Shown here piece by piece: positions 55,701 through 57,578 of a DNA stretch of 60,000 nucleotides; the stretch's first letter is position 1; the number at the start of each line of letters is the position of its first letter. Made by a program: the position numbers and the translations under genes. The DNA comes from Tubulanus polymorphus (Eukaryota > Nemertea > Palaeonemertea > Tubulaniformes > Tubulanidae). The notes under the pieces are model-generated. The model was not told the origin of the DNA and did not search any database. It worked only from the letters and a program-made list of their open reading frames with translations. Where the stretch lies: positions 11,281,414 to 11,341,413 of the forward strand of contig NC_134034.1 in the NCBI RefSeq assembly GCF_964204645.1, read 5' to 3'.

Positions 55701-57578
55701 TATTTTACTTTAAGTAAGATCAGAAATTAGATTTTTAAAATGGAATCGAAATATGTTTGTTTGTGATATTTGCAGGAAAGCCGTACGCGCGACTTTAATT
55801 CTTCTACCGTTGCTGGGACTGACGTACGTTCTGTTTATAACACCTCCCAGTCAAGATACGACTGTGAAGGCTGTATTCGCCTACTTCAACGCCGTCTTAC
55901 AGTCTACACAAGTAAGTCATAGGTATTTCATTTCCGAAACGCGTCTTCTTCGATAGAAACAGCGGCGGATCCAGAGTTGGGTTCGGGGGTTCGAACCCCA
56001 TTTTCTGACCAAGTGCCCTTTTGAAAATCCGCATGACATAGGCTTCTTATCCCCTGTCTTAATCTAATTCGCACTAAGATTGTAAAAATTTACCTGAAAT
56101 CTTCAGAGAGACAGCCGCGGCGACTAAAATCGGTCCTTTACAACTAACCCCTTTCATCCAGCCCGGGTCCGCCTCTGAGAAATCTGCTCATCGTTGACTG
56201 GATTCTCTAGACAATGAACATTTTTGCCGAGTCGTTTCAGTTGAGTCGTCATCGTTATGCTAGTGTTCTTTTCCAAACGATGGCTTACGCTGAGTAGATT
56301 GAATCGGGCAAAAATAGAAAAACGACGACATCAGTAATATAACGACTTCAAATGACAACTTACACTTAGTAAATTAAATTGGACAATAGGGACTGAAAAA
56401 GAGGCGGTGGCTAAAGGCCCCCGCACATGAGCCAAAAACTGCGTACGCAAATGGCGCAGCGCAGTTTTCGGCTCGGAGGCCTTTAGCTATAGCGACTAGC
56501 ATGTCGTTTGAAAGTCGGAGGTCTCGGGTCAGAATTCTTCCGATGAACTTATATTTCTATTAATTTTTTTCAGGGTCTTTGGGTGTCTGTGTTCTACTGC
56601 TTCCTGAACAGCGAGGTGAGACGTAAGGAAAAACAGTTAACATTAATTCATTTTACAAATTAAGCACATTGAATTTGTCATTATTTCACAAAGTTGGAAC
56701 CGCCATCTTGTATTTCGATTAATGGTGAGCGGAAACGATACTTAGGCATAATGCTTGCAGTTTCGTCCCAGTCTCGCGGGATCTCGTCAAACAGTACTAG
56801 TAATCTAGAAGTATCAATTTTCTAGATACACGTGTACTAATAATCTGTAAGTCCGAGACACAAGCAGAAAAACAAGTCTATTAGTTGTGGATTGTATGGT
56901 GTCATAATTCGTGAAACGTCGGAAAAAAAGGAAACATTTCCAGACTTTTTTTCCTTCGTAGTTTGTGATATTCTGTATCATCGTTACAAAACTCAAGATT
57001 GTTTCATCAATGGTTAAATTCAAATTCTCCACCGTTTTTTCCTCAAATCACTATTCTATCAACTCGCGTTCATTACTGATGTAAAAATACACTGAAAATT
57101 GCAGGAGTGCACTTTGAATAATCCGAATATATTTCTCTTCTTGGTCGGTGTTTCATCAATGGTTAAATTATCCATTCTCCACTGGTGTCTTTTCTCAAAT
57201 CACTATTCTATCAGATTGTGTTAAGCTCACTGATTACAGAGTTCACTAACAATATTTATATATTTGTCTTCTTTGTCACAGGTTCGGGCAGCGATATCGA
57301 AGCGCTTCTCCGATTGGCAGGACACTAAAACATTAAGCACGCGTTACGTCACGCGCGGTAATTCGGTCGCCGGTTCGAATTCACCCGCCAGAAGTAGTAC
57401 CCAACACGTGGCGCACGCGCAAACGATACCGCTAACGAACGGAAGTGGCGGTGGTGGTGGCGGCGGCGGAACCGGAACGCACAACAAAAAGGACCGCAAT
57501 TGCAACGAGAGCGATAACGACTCGCCGGATGGCAGGTGCACGAAAAAGACGCCTCTGATCCAGGAGAATTCGGTATGA
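16341..57578 (+). CDS. CRHR: CRF/DH44 receptor-like class B GPCR (12 coding exons, spliced)
   Basis: Coding exons: 16341-16704, 49761-49886, 50153-50256, 51013-51116, 51224-51347, 51866-52019, 52759-52819, 53126-53195, 54505-54590, 55776-55911, 56574-56615, 57282-57578. They sum to 1668 nt, which is 555 residues plus TGA, with every junction in phase. Residues 1-23 look like a signal peptide. The ligand domain has the six class B cysteines at about C106, C128, C137, C151, C170 and C185. Seven helices follow (TM1 about 205-229 to TM7 about 432-455), then a roughly 98-residue tail. The blocks CNSTDDSLSCWP, PCPRF.EGIPYNTS and NYSQC, the NKVHCHLIATFILR block in TM2, FFWMFVEGLYLHT in TM3 and FYCFLNSEVRAAISKR after TM7 fit CRF receptors and insect DH44 receptors better than the PDF, calcitonin or PTH groups. 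Members of this family bind CRF- or DH44-type peptides at the cell surface and signal mainly through Gs and cAMP. The exact ligand here is inferred from family membership only. Confidence 0.95.
16990..17312. repeat. (CTCTCCCT)n microsatellite in intron 1
   Basis: The CTCTCCCT octamer fills about 320 bp with rare CCCC interruptions. It starts about 285 bp after the exon 1 donor. The preceding 180 bp (16810-16985) has diverged (CTCCCCTTTCCCT) words of similar type. Confidence 0.96.
17313..17967. other. Unannotated intronic stretch
   Basis: A roughly 45-bp word TATATAAACACCCCACAAT is duplicated (17602 and 17653, imperfect). Otherwise unique. Confidence 0.5.
17968..18204. repeat. 20-bp tandem repeat GATACTCAGTGATACTGACT
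   Basis: About 12 copies of a 20-bp unit that is itself two related decamers (GATACTCAGT and GATACTGACT). Confidence 0.95.
18205..18929. other. Unannotated intronic stretch
   Basis: CGCGGAAGTACCGCAGTACC near 18657 is a local inverted word. Opposite-strand frames at 18222-18503 have no domain. Confidence 0.45.
18958..19318. repeat. 20-bp tandem repeat CCTCTCCCTCTCACTGTCAG
   Basis: About 18 nearly perfect 20-bp copies. The 251-codon and 129-codon frames here are repeat translations. Confidence 0.97.
19319..19697. other. Unannotated intronic stretch
   Basis: Unique sequence, no gene support. Confidence 0.5.
19698..20010. repeat. 39-bp tandem repeat with AACTGTGGAACTGG core
   Basis: About eight units containing TGTGGAACTGGGTTCAGAGA and CAAATTAAACCCACACAA. 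Diverged units continue to about 20075. The core is the inverse of the TTCCACAGTT family. Confidence 0.93.
20076..20780. other. Unannotated intronic stretch
   Basis: It has an (ATAATG)-type AT-rich tract at 20207-20292 and a CG run at 20291-20301. CAGGACTCGAACGCGGGTC near 20702 reads on the minus strand as a tRNA B-box-like word and may be a SINE relic related to 27890-28285. Confidence 0.4.
20785..21171. repeat. 20-bp tandem repeat GTGGTGGCGACCAGTCAGAT
   Basis: About 17 copies with TGG/TAG/AGG variants. It is entered through GGTCAGTGTGGTGACCACTT, which is also the entry to the GACCAGTCCGG array at 26165. Confidence 0.96.
21314..21427. mobile_element. 114-bp palindromic foldback element
   Basis: It begins CTGGACCCAGTTCCACAGT and ends ACTGTGGAACTGGACCCAG, an exact 19-bp inverted repeat. 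The interior is also partly symmetrical (GAGTTAACTC, GAGTTAACCC). Partial relatives lie at 29618-29750 and 41955-42030. Confidence 0.85.
21519..21756. mobile_element. 238-bp inverted-repeat element (MITE), copy 1
   Basis: The left end GGGCAAACTTCGGTTTTCG and right end CGATAACCGAAGTTCGCCC are near-inverse. Inner words TAGTCGACTAGTGGTCGGAAC and AGTTCGACTATAGTCGACT are also inverted. A relative is at 53492-53697. No transposase and no clear TSD. Confidence 0.85.
21757..22673. other. Unannotated intronic stretch
   Basis: Short open frames at 22263-22688 without domains. No repeat noticed. Confidence 0.45.
22674..23176. repeat. 56-bp tandem repeat, about 8.8 copies
   Basis: The unit contains AATCAGTAATCAACAGTAAG, ACCCTCAGTAACATCTTTCA and TATTTCTGTTCAAATT. 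It is very homogeneous, differing at one or two positions per unit. Confidence 0.97.
23177..24018. other. Unannotated intronic stretch
   Basis: Unique sequence. I saw no coding signal or repeat. Confidence 0.5.
24019..24300. repeat. 20-bp tandem repeat TTAACGTTAAAAACGATAAG
   Basis: About 14 copies, diverging towards the right (24220-24300). The second base pair of each unit alternates TAACG/TTACG/CTACG. Confidence 0.93.
24301..24946. other. Unannotated intronic stretch
   Basis: A poly-G run lies at 24351-24362. Nothing else noted. Confidence 0.5.
24947..25120. repeat. 52-bp tandem repeat, about 3.3 copies
   Basis: CGGGAGTATGGGTGATGATG starts at 24947, 24999, 25051 and 25103. Within each unit GATGATGTTTTGAGTAT occurs twice. 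Confidence 0.93.
25264..25411. repeat. (CTT/CTC)n trinucleotide tract
   Basis: A pyrimidine-only run of CTT, CTC and CAT triplets. It encodes the poly-Leu stretch of a spurious frame. Confidence 0.92.
25412..25944. other. Unannotated intronic stretch
   Basis: A poly-C run lies at 25521-25535. Short open frames lack domains. Confidence 0.45.
25945..26050. repeat. GGGTTCTCGGTGAACCC palindromic-word element
   Basis: Two units: GGGTTCTCGGTGAAC (25955-25969) and GGGTTCTCTGTGAACCC (26020-26036), separated by AGCTGTGGCGGGAGAGTAGA. The same arrangement is inverted at 48280-48415 and diverged at 45340-45530. Confidence 0.7.
26165..26331. repeat. 18-bp tandem repeat GATGACCAGTCCGGGCGC
   Basis: About nine copies of an 18-bp GC-rich unit, readable in every frame, which explains the several short frames. 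GGTCAGTATGGTGACCATTT precedes it, as at 20792. Confidence 0.95.
26332..27186. other. Unannotated intronic stretch
   Basis: Unique. A 99-codon frame at 26863-27162 has no recognisable domain. Confidence 0.45.
27187..27290. repeat. CTACTAGCGACACCTGGCGG dispersed repeat, copy 1
   Basis: GACTACTAGCGACACCTGGC, GGAATCCTCGATTGCCACAG and GACAAATCAATT occur in the same order at 50530-50640. The class is unknown. Confidence 0.75.
27291..27889. other. Unannotated intronic stretch
   Basis: CpG-rich with many ACGTC words, including TGACGTCAT-type CRE-like words (27519-27528). GTTCCACAGTTTTGAATTAA near 27850 belongs to the TTCCACAGTT family. Confidence 0.4.
27890..28285 (-). repeat. About 120-bp tandem repeat, tRNA-SINE-like, 3 units
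   Basis: Three diverged units each carry CTTGTTTTGCCAAGACTA-, AACCTCACGACGGGACCGC- and CAGCAGGACTCGAACCCACT-type words. On the minus strand the last reads AGTGGGTTCGAGTCCTGCTG, with a good tRNA B box. A further relative lies at 31725-31880. I infer a tRNA-derived SINE in reverse orientation. Confidence 0.6.
28706..29007. mobile_element. Possible third CATCCTCGCTTGCC inverted-repeat element
   Basis: The left end CATCCTCGCTTGCCAGAG and the right end CCCCGACAAGCGAGGAT are inverse of each other, and the left end matches the 1858/32335 element ends. The interior differs and I see no 9-bp TSD, so it is a related but decayed element. Confidence 0.5.
29008..29617. other. Unannotated intronic stretch with AT-rich simple repeat
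   Basis: (ATAATG)n-like tract at 29085-29140. The segment 29276-29370 (GGTATCCATCGACT...) resembles 2548-2640. No gene. Confidence 0.45.
29618..29750. repeat. Relative of the 21314 foldback element
   Basis: GGATCCAGTTCCACAGTTCT at the left and ACACTGTGGAACTGAG at the right are inverse arms, with GTTAACTCATT inside. Confidence 0.7.
29751..30628. other. Unannotated intronic stretch
   Basis: ATTACTAATTCCTAATTCAA is duplicated at about 29934-29980. Otherwise unique. Confidence 0.45.
30629..31121. repeat. CT-rich degenerate microsatellite, about 490 bp
   Basis: An irregular mixture of CTCTCC, CTCTCAC and CCCTCTC words without one fixed period. Confidence 0.88.
31122..31724. other. Unannotated intronic stretch
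   Basis: An 81-codon frame at 31230-31475 has no recognisable domain. Nothing else noted. Confidence 0.45.
31725..31880 (-). repeat. Relative of the 27890 tRNA-SINE-like repeat
   Basis: GCACTGATCTTGTTATGC, CCACGACGGGACCACGGCC and GCTGAACTCGAATCCGCTTG follow the order of the 27890-28285 units. The minus strand has a B-box-like CGGATTCGAGTTC. Confidence 0.55.
31881..32334. other. Unannotated intronic stretch
   Basis: TATACCGTAAGGTGCTGCC at 32272 is repeated at 32701, on either side of the next element. A 94-codon antisense frame has no domain. Confidence 0.4.
32335..32660 (+). mobile_element. 326-bp foldback element with 9-bp TSD (Mutator-like MITE), copy 2
   Basis: About 97 percent identical by eye to 1858-2183 and exactly the same length. 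It is flanked by its own 9-bp duplication ACGGGAACC at 32326-32334 and 32661-32669. Two copies with two unrelated perfect 9-bp TSDs fix the element boundaries precisely. Its high similarity to copy 1 suggests fairly recent movement. Confidence 0.88.
32661..33850. other. Unannotated intronic stretch
   Basis: ATAGGGATTGCCCTGTATA near 32742 is a fragment of the 39015/45100 repeat family, and 33285-33360 of the AGACCAGTCT family. Otherwise unique and AT-rich. Confidence 0.45.
33851..33920. mobile_element. Short GGGCCC...GTGAAACGGGCCC inverted-repeat element
   Basis: Left CAGGGCCCGACTCACGAGAAC and right GTTTTTGTGAAACGGGCCCT are imperfect inverse arms of a 70-bp unit. The TGAAACGGGCCC end is common among invertebrate MITEs (general knowledge). 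Confidence 0.55.
33921..35094. other. Unannotated intronic stretch
   Basis: It has an (ATT)n tract at 34117-34134 and a YY1-like GCCGCCATCTTGG at 34482-34494. Opposite-strand frames around 34241-34731 lack domains. Confidence 0.45.
35095..35475. repeat. Diverged repeats of CAAGATGGCTGCCT and CCTATGACATCA
   Basis: About four units, each pairing a YY1-like AAGATGGCTGCC word with CCTATGACATCATNAAA. A further copy with the same word order is at 59090-59270, including GTTCACACGCAAGA. Confidence 0.75.
35476..37214. other. Unannotated intronic stretch
   Basis: A 119-codon frame at 36221-36580 is the longest non-repeat frame in the intron but has no recognisable domain or splice support. CCACCTAGTGGTGC at 36207-36220 is a CTCF-like word. 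A (CGT)n tract lies at 36841-36865. Confidence 0.4.
37215..37395. mobile_element. Foldback element with hammerhead-like core
   Basis: Arms AAAACCCACTATCTATAGAT and ATTCTGTAGATAGTGGGCTT are inverse, as are AGAATTCAAAAACAAGAA and TTCTTGTTTTTAAATTCTT. The middle (37277-37310) reads CTGACGAT, stem GATCTC, loop, stem GAGATC, then GAAACGTC. Confidence 0.8.
37396..38759. other. Unannotated intronic stretch
   Basis: Open frames at 37761-38258 without domains. GGGGTCACGACCCCTGAAAC and AGATCCGCGCCTG (38281-38322) are a fragment of the CAGNGGCGGATCC element at 55960, in reverse. Confidence 0.4.
38760..38968. repeat. Dispersed retroelement-like repeat with (GATT)n tail, copy 1
   Basis: GCCAAATCTACCAGATTCTT, ATACAGTGTGGGTTTCATTC and TCTTAGAATAAAGAAACGAC lead into CTTTATCTATTTGATT and (GATT)n. 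The AATAAA followed by a tetranucleotide tail suggests the 3' end of a non-LTR element. Confidence 0.8.
39015..39160 (+). repeat. GGGATTGACCCT / GCTTGATTTTGAAATCGG dispersed element, copy 1
   Basis: AAAATAGGGATTGACCCTAA, TTGATGTCCCTTACAGACCA and GGGGCTTGATTTTGAAATCG occur in order. Reverse copies are at 39795-39895 and 45100-45270 and a direct copy at 43385-43500. Confidence 0.75.
39525..39740. repeat. Dispersed retroelement-like repeat with (GATT)n tail, copy 2
   Basis: It matches 38760-38968 throughout, including the continuation TTGAGGTTTTTTGTGCCCCT after the tetranucleotide tract. Because the similarity goes on past the tail, duplication of a larger segment is possible. Confidence 0.8.
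39795..39895 (-). repeat. GATTTGAAATTCAAACCCC dispersed element, copy 2
   Basis: ATATCTGTACTTCGATTTCC and ATAACAGGGTCAATCCCTAT match 45110-45270 and are the reverse of 39015-39160. Confidence 0.7.
39896..41079. other. Unannotated intronic stretch
   Basis: CCACCTAGCGGGC at 40767-40779 is CTCF-like. No gene or repeat otherwise. Confidence 0.45.
41090..41170. repeat. GA-rich simple tract
   Basis: An irregular (GAGA/GGGA) run of about 80 bp. Confidence 0.85.
41296..41395. repeat. 30-bp tandem repeat, about 3 copies
   Basis: ACACCTTCCAACTCATCACC plus TCCATCTCTA repeats at 30-bp spacing. It gives a Thr-Pro-Ser-rich stretch inside a spurious 140-codon frame. Confidence 0.85.
41396..42044. other. 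Unannotated intronic stretch
   Basis: A poly-G run lies at 41829-41840. GGTTCCACAGTTGTGAGTTG at 41963 starts a fragment of the 21314 foldback family (to about 42030). Confidence 0.5.
42045..42955. repeat. 69-bp tandem repeat with hammerhead-like core, about 12 copies
   Basis: The unit contains CCTGAAGATGACTATTAGAA, TATAGTCGAAACGTTGAATA, AACTACACTAGCTCAATG and GAATACAGTATTC. Starts at 42135, 42204 and 42273 fix the 69-bp period. A non-repeat gap at 42655-42735 splits the array. Each unit has two hairpins, GACTAT/ATAGTC and GAATAC/GTATTC. Confidence 0.95.
42956..43384. other. Unannotated intronic stretch
   Basis: Nothing recognised. Confidence 0.5.
43385..43500 (+). repeat. GCTTGATTTTGAAATCGG dispersed element, copy 3
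   Basis: GTGTCCCTTACAAACCAACG, ACCTGTCGGGAGCGATATAG and GGTTTGATTTTGAAATCGGA match 39070-39160. Confidence 0.75.
43501..44371. other. Unannotated intronic stretch
   Basis: Short antisense frames (43668-44312) with no domain. Confidence 0.45.
44372..44490. repeat. TTCACC...CCAGGACTGGGTGAA dispersed element, copy 3
   Basis: CATTAGTGTTTGATGTTACC, GGGTACACTAGAATCGCG and TTGCCAGGACTGGGTGAA match the order at 6288-6394. Confidence 0.7.
44491..45099. other. Unannotated intronic stretch
   Basis: Nothing recognised. The short frames at 44568-44910 mirror each other on both strands. Confidence 0.45.
45100..45270 (-). repeat. GATTTCAAAATCAAACCCC dispersed element, copy 4
   Basis: The most complete reverse copy: CTGTACTTCGATTCCCGATT, CGCTCCCGGCAGGTGTGG, CAAGGGACACGTGATCAAAA and ATAACAGGGTCAACCCCTAT. 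Confidence 0.78.
45340..45530. repeat. GGTTCATGGTGAACC palindromic-word element, diverged
   Basis: GGGTTCATGGTGAACCCGGG at 45340-45359, CCAGGACTGGGTGAAGGG near 45449 and GGTTCTTTGTGAACCCGG at 45514. It mixes words of the 25945 family and the 6288 family, suggesting the two belong together. Confidence 0.55.
45531..46107. other. Unannotated intronic stretch
   Basis: A 122-codon antisense frame (45483-45851) covers it, without a recognisable domain or start context. No gene call. Confidence 0.4.
46120..46400. repeat. GA-rich imperfect duplication, about 125-bp unit
   Basis: GGACGAAAAATTGGGCTGAG (46188) and GGACGGAAAATAGGGCTGAG (46284) head two GA-rich units that each include AAGGCAGAGG and GGAGGCCATT. 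Several frames on both strands are by-products. Confidence 0.8.
46401..47058. other. Unannotated intronic stretch
   Basis: Nothing recognised apart from a CG-rich run at 46907-46921. Confidence 0.5.
47059..47460. promoter_or_regulatory. 29-bp tandem array of CTCF-like core sites in intron 1
   Basis: Eight units with CAGTGCCCCCTGGTGGAATC or a GGCGG/GCATC variant start every 29 bp from 47231 to 47434. A ninth, imperfect unit is at 47202. Looser sites precede them: GCGCCCCCTAGTG (about 47067), GCGACCCCTAGTGG (about 47134). The core CCCCCTGGTGG plus the preceding G matches the reverse complement of the CTCF consensus CCACCAGGGGGCGC. Regulatory use is inference; the tandem repeat itself is certain. 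Confidence 0.6.
47573..47854 (+). other. Open frame with protein-like composition, unassigned
   Basis: A 93-codon open frame with balanced composition, not simple repeat: RFFLVYPRRPSFRDNG, LKPSNLNRIGTSAITQ and LSDRLERFKSKRPIKPP, ending TGA 47852-47854. It has no ATG at its start. TTTGAATCCTAG/G just upstream (to 47579) could act as an acceptor, which would make it an alternative terminal exon or an exon of a nested gene. I do not recognise the family, and chance remains likely. Confidence 0.2.
47855..48279. other. Unannotated intronic stretch
   Basis: Nothing recognised; contains ACGTCATGACGTCA near 48130. Confidence 0.45.
48280..48415 (-). repeat. GGGTTCNNGGTGAACCC palindromic-word element, inverted
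   Basis: GAGGGTTCACTAAAAACCC and GGGGTTCACCAAAGAACCC in two units with CATCTGTTCTCGCTGCTCCC between and after. It is the reverse of 25945-26050. Confidence 0.7.
48416..49720. other. Unannotated end of intron 1
   Basis: No repeat or coding signal noticed. ATGAAATGAAATGAAATTATAT near 49579 is a short simple repeat. Confidence 0.45.
49761..49886 (+). CDS. CRHR: CRF/DH44 receptor exon 2: hormone-binding domain
   Basis: Acceptor ATATTTTCAG/AT; donor TTCCA/GTAAGT. Two bases complete the split Asp codon from exon 1 (phase 1), and the exon again ends in phase 1. It encodes residues 122-162, with the second, third and fourth conserved cysteines (YCNST, SCWP, PCP) and the AG.L motif after the CW pair. 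That order is the class B extracellular fold. N-glycosylation sequons occur at N129 and N161. The phase match to exon 1 across the very long intron is the main support for joining the two. Confidence 0.94.
50153..50256 (+). CDS. CRHR: CRF/DH44 receptor exon 3: end of hormone-binding domain
   Basis: Acceptor TTATTAACCAG/AG; donor GCC/GTACGT. The exon enters in phase 1 and leaves in phase 0. It encodes residues 163-198, with the fifth and sixth cysteines in KWCLPTGRWE and NYSQCEPL. The G.W and NYS.C elements are near-universal in class B receptors, and NYSQCEPL is close to the CRF receptor form. A neighbouring AG two bases downstream would shift the frame and hit a stop, so 50153 is the supported start. 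Confidence 0.94.
50530..50640. repeat. CTACTAGCGACACCAGGCGG dispersed repeat, copy 2 (intron 3)
   Basis: ACTACTAGCGACACCAGGCG, GTGGAATCCTCGATTGCCAC and GGACAAACAATT match 27187-27290. It lies between exons 3 and 4. Confidence 0.75.
51013..51116 (+). CDS. CRHR: CRF/DH44 receptor exon 4: TM1
   Basis: Acceptor TGTTATTTTTAG/GAT; donor TTTCAG/GTAAGA. The exon enters in phase 0 and leaves in phase 2. It encodes residues 199-233. A short charged linker (DGETEK) is followed by a helix beginning VVTIYFVGFGISLLALCVAL, which is TM1, ending at FLHFR, where the first intracellular loop begins. The overlapping open frame that starts at 51000 is in a different frame and is not used. Confidence 0.94.
51224..51347 (+). 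CDS. CRHR: CRF/DH44 receptor exon 5: ICL1 and TM2
   Basis: Acceptor TTTCTTTTTCGCAG/G; donor CCGTGG/GTACGT. It enters in phase 2 and leaves in phase 0, encoding residues 233-274. RSLRCIRNKVHCHLIATFIL is the conserved ICL1-TM2 segment of class B receptors. The NKVHC..L.ATFILR form is typical of DH44/CRF receptors. The exon closes in extracellular loop 1 (TSARETAPW). Intron 4 before it is only 107 bp. Confidence 0.95.
51486..51658. mobile_element. Near-perfect palindrome in intron 5
   Basis: Left arm GTAGAAAGAATCCCACAATG...AAAAGTCCG and right arm CGGACTTTTTCTTATCATTG...TTCTTTCTAC are inverse over 35 bp. Inner arms GAGACGTTTCGACTATATCC and GGATATAGTCGAAACGTTG continue the palindrome to a TATTCC-like centre near 51565. 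The right arm has a roughly 14-bp insertion. The inner sequence equals the 42045-42955 unit core. Confidence 0.92.
51866..52019 (+). CDS. CRHR: CRF/DH44 receptor exon 6: TM3, ICL2, start of TM4
   Basis: Acceptor ATTTATTTTCAG/TGG; donor ATGGT/GTAAGT, in phase 0 and out phase 1. It encodes residues 275-325 plus one base. WLC carries C277, the TM3 cysteine expected to pair with C347 in extracellular loop 2. TNFFWMFVEGLYLHT is the class B TM3 signature with the conserved Glu. YSAEKIRFWHYAMIGW covers ICL2 and the start of TM4, with the invariant GW. Confidence 0.96.
52365..52700 (-). repeat. About 60-bp tandem repeat in intron 6, AGACTGGTCTTAGGTTGTT family
   Basis: Five to six diverged units: TTAGACTGGTCTTAGGTTGT, AGAACCAAAATGAGCTTA and GATTGGCTATTAAACC. 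It is the reverse of the 9835-10258 array outside the gene. Confidence 0.85.
52759..52819 (+). CDS. CRHR: CRF/DH44 receptor exon 7: TM4
   Basis: Acceptor TTCTCCTACAG/GC; donor AATTA/GTGAGT, in phase 1 and out phase 2. It encodes residues 326-345 and most of codon 346. CAPCILIVSWAVVKYMVDNN is the TM4 helix, running into extracellular loop 2. The frame closes on exons 6 and 8 with no stop. Confidence 0.93.
53126..53195 (+). CDS. CRHR: CRF/DH44 receptor exon 8: ECL2 and start of TM5
   Basis: Acceptor TGTTATTTTTTTCAG/T; donor CTTGGT/GTAAGT, in phase 2 and out phase 0. It encodes residues 346-369. YCWLPKTG contains the CW pair of extracellular loop 2 (C347), and YYDYIYIAPILICLG starts TM5. The CW followed by an aromatic-rich stretch before TM5 is shared with CRF receptors. 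Confidence 0.93.
53492..53697. mobile_element. Inverted-repeat element (MITE), copy 2, intron 8
   Basis: GGGCGAACCTTTCGTAGCTA at the left and GGATAACCGAAGTTCGCCC at the right, with TAGTCGACTAGTGGTCGGAAC and GTTCGACTATAGTCG inside, as at 21519-21756. It has small internal deletions. CCT precedes the left end and CTG follows the right. Confidence 0.8.
54170..54488. repeat. Pyrimidine-rich 27-bp minisatellite upstream of exon 9
   Basis: CCCCTCGCCCTCCACTCCCT plus CTCACCG repeats about six times with variants. It ends about 15 bp before the exon 9 polypyrimidine tract. Confidence 0.88.
54505..54590 (+). CDS. CRHR: CRF/DH44 receptor exon 9: TM5 and ICL3
   Basis: Acceptor CTCTTTTTTTTCAG/GTG; donor CTATAG/GTAGGT, in phase 0 and out phase 2. 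It encodes residues 370-398. VNIIFLGSIIWVLITKLRAS is the end of TM5. NTLETRRYR is intracellular loop 3, matching the K.RA....E...YRKA pattern of class B G-protein contact regions. The acceptor lies about 30 bp after a 300-bp pyrimidine-rich repeat. Confidence 0.95.
54591..55775. other. Intron 9: no clear repeat; poly-T/G runs
   Basis: A T run followed by a G run at 55477-55503 and a G run at 55579-55592 flank a roughly 90-bp insert with CCCGAAAAGGGCAG. The 103-codon frame at 55008-55319 has no domain. Confidence 0.45.
55776..55911 (+). CDS. CRHR: CRF/DH44 receptor exon 10: TM6, ECL3, start of TM7
   Basis: Acceptor GTGATATTTGCAG/G; donor ACACAA/GTAAGT, in phase 2 and out phase 0. It encodes residues 398-443. 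KAVRATLILLPLLGLTYVLF is TM6, with the LLPLLG.TY motif typical of class B. A short loop (ITPPSQDTTV) leads into the first half of TM7 (FAYFNAVLQSTQ). Confidence 0.96.
55960..56177. mobile_element. CAGNGGCGGATCC inverted-repeat element (MITE), intron 10
   Basis: Left end CAGCGGCGGATCCAGAGTTG; right end CCCGGGTCCGCCTCTG, whose complement is CAGAGGCGGACCCGGG. AGAAA precedes and follows it, possibly part of an 8-bp target duplication. The CAGAGGCGGATCC end is common in animal hAT- or P-type MITEs (general knowledge). A fragment is at 38281-38322. Confidence 0.75.
56406..56494. mobile_element. About 85-bp foldback in intron 10
   Basis: GGCTAAAGGCC at the left pairs with GGCCTTTAGCT at the right. 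Inside, GAGCCAAAAACTGCG pairs with CGCAGTTTTCGGCTC around a short loop. The whole unit folds as one long hairpin ending about 80 bp before exon 11. Confidence 0.8.
56574..56615 (+). CDS. CRHR: CRF/DH44 receptor exon 11: 42-bp TM7 cassette
   Basis: Acceptor AATTTTTTTCAG/GGT; donor AGCGAG/GTGAGA, phase 0 on both sides. It encodes exactly 14 residues, GLWVSVFYCFLNSE, residues 444-457, the second half of TM7 with the conserved G..V...YCF.N.E motif. In vertebrate CRF, calcitonin and PTH receptors a matching 42-bp exon is known to be skipped, giving 14-residue-deleted isoforms. Skipping would also keep frame here. Confidence 0.95.
57282..57578 (+). CDS. CRHR: CRF/DH44 receptor exon 12: helix 8, cytoplasmic tail and stop
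   Basis: Acceptor CTTTGTCACAG/GTT, phase 0. It encodes the last 98 residues, 458-555, and TGA at 57576-57578. VRAAISKRFSDWQD continues the NSE of exon 11 and is helix 8. The rest is a hydrophilic tail with Ser/Thr clusters (likely phosphorylation sites), a run of eight glycines near 57447-57470 and a basic-acidic end (DRNCNESDNDSPDGRCTKK). The Gly run is encoded by a GGN repeat and may vary in length. Two antisense open frames of 161 and 179 codons here are shadows. Confidence 0.94.
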   Translation, partial: VRAAISKRFSDWQDTKTLSTRYVTRGNSVAGSNSPARSSTQHVAHAQTIPLTNGSGGGGGGGGTGTHNKKDRNCNESDNDSPDGRCTKKTPLIQENSV

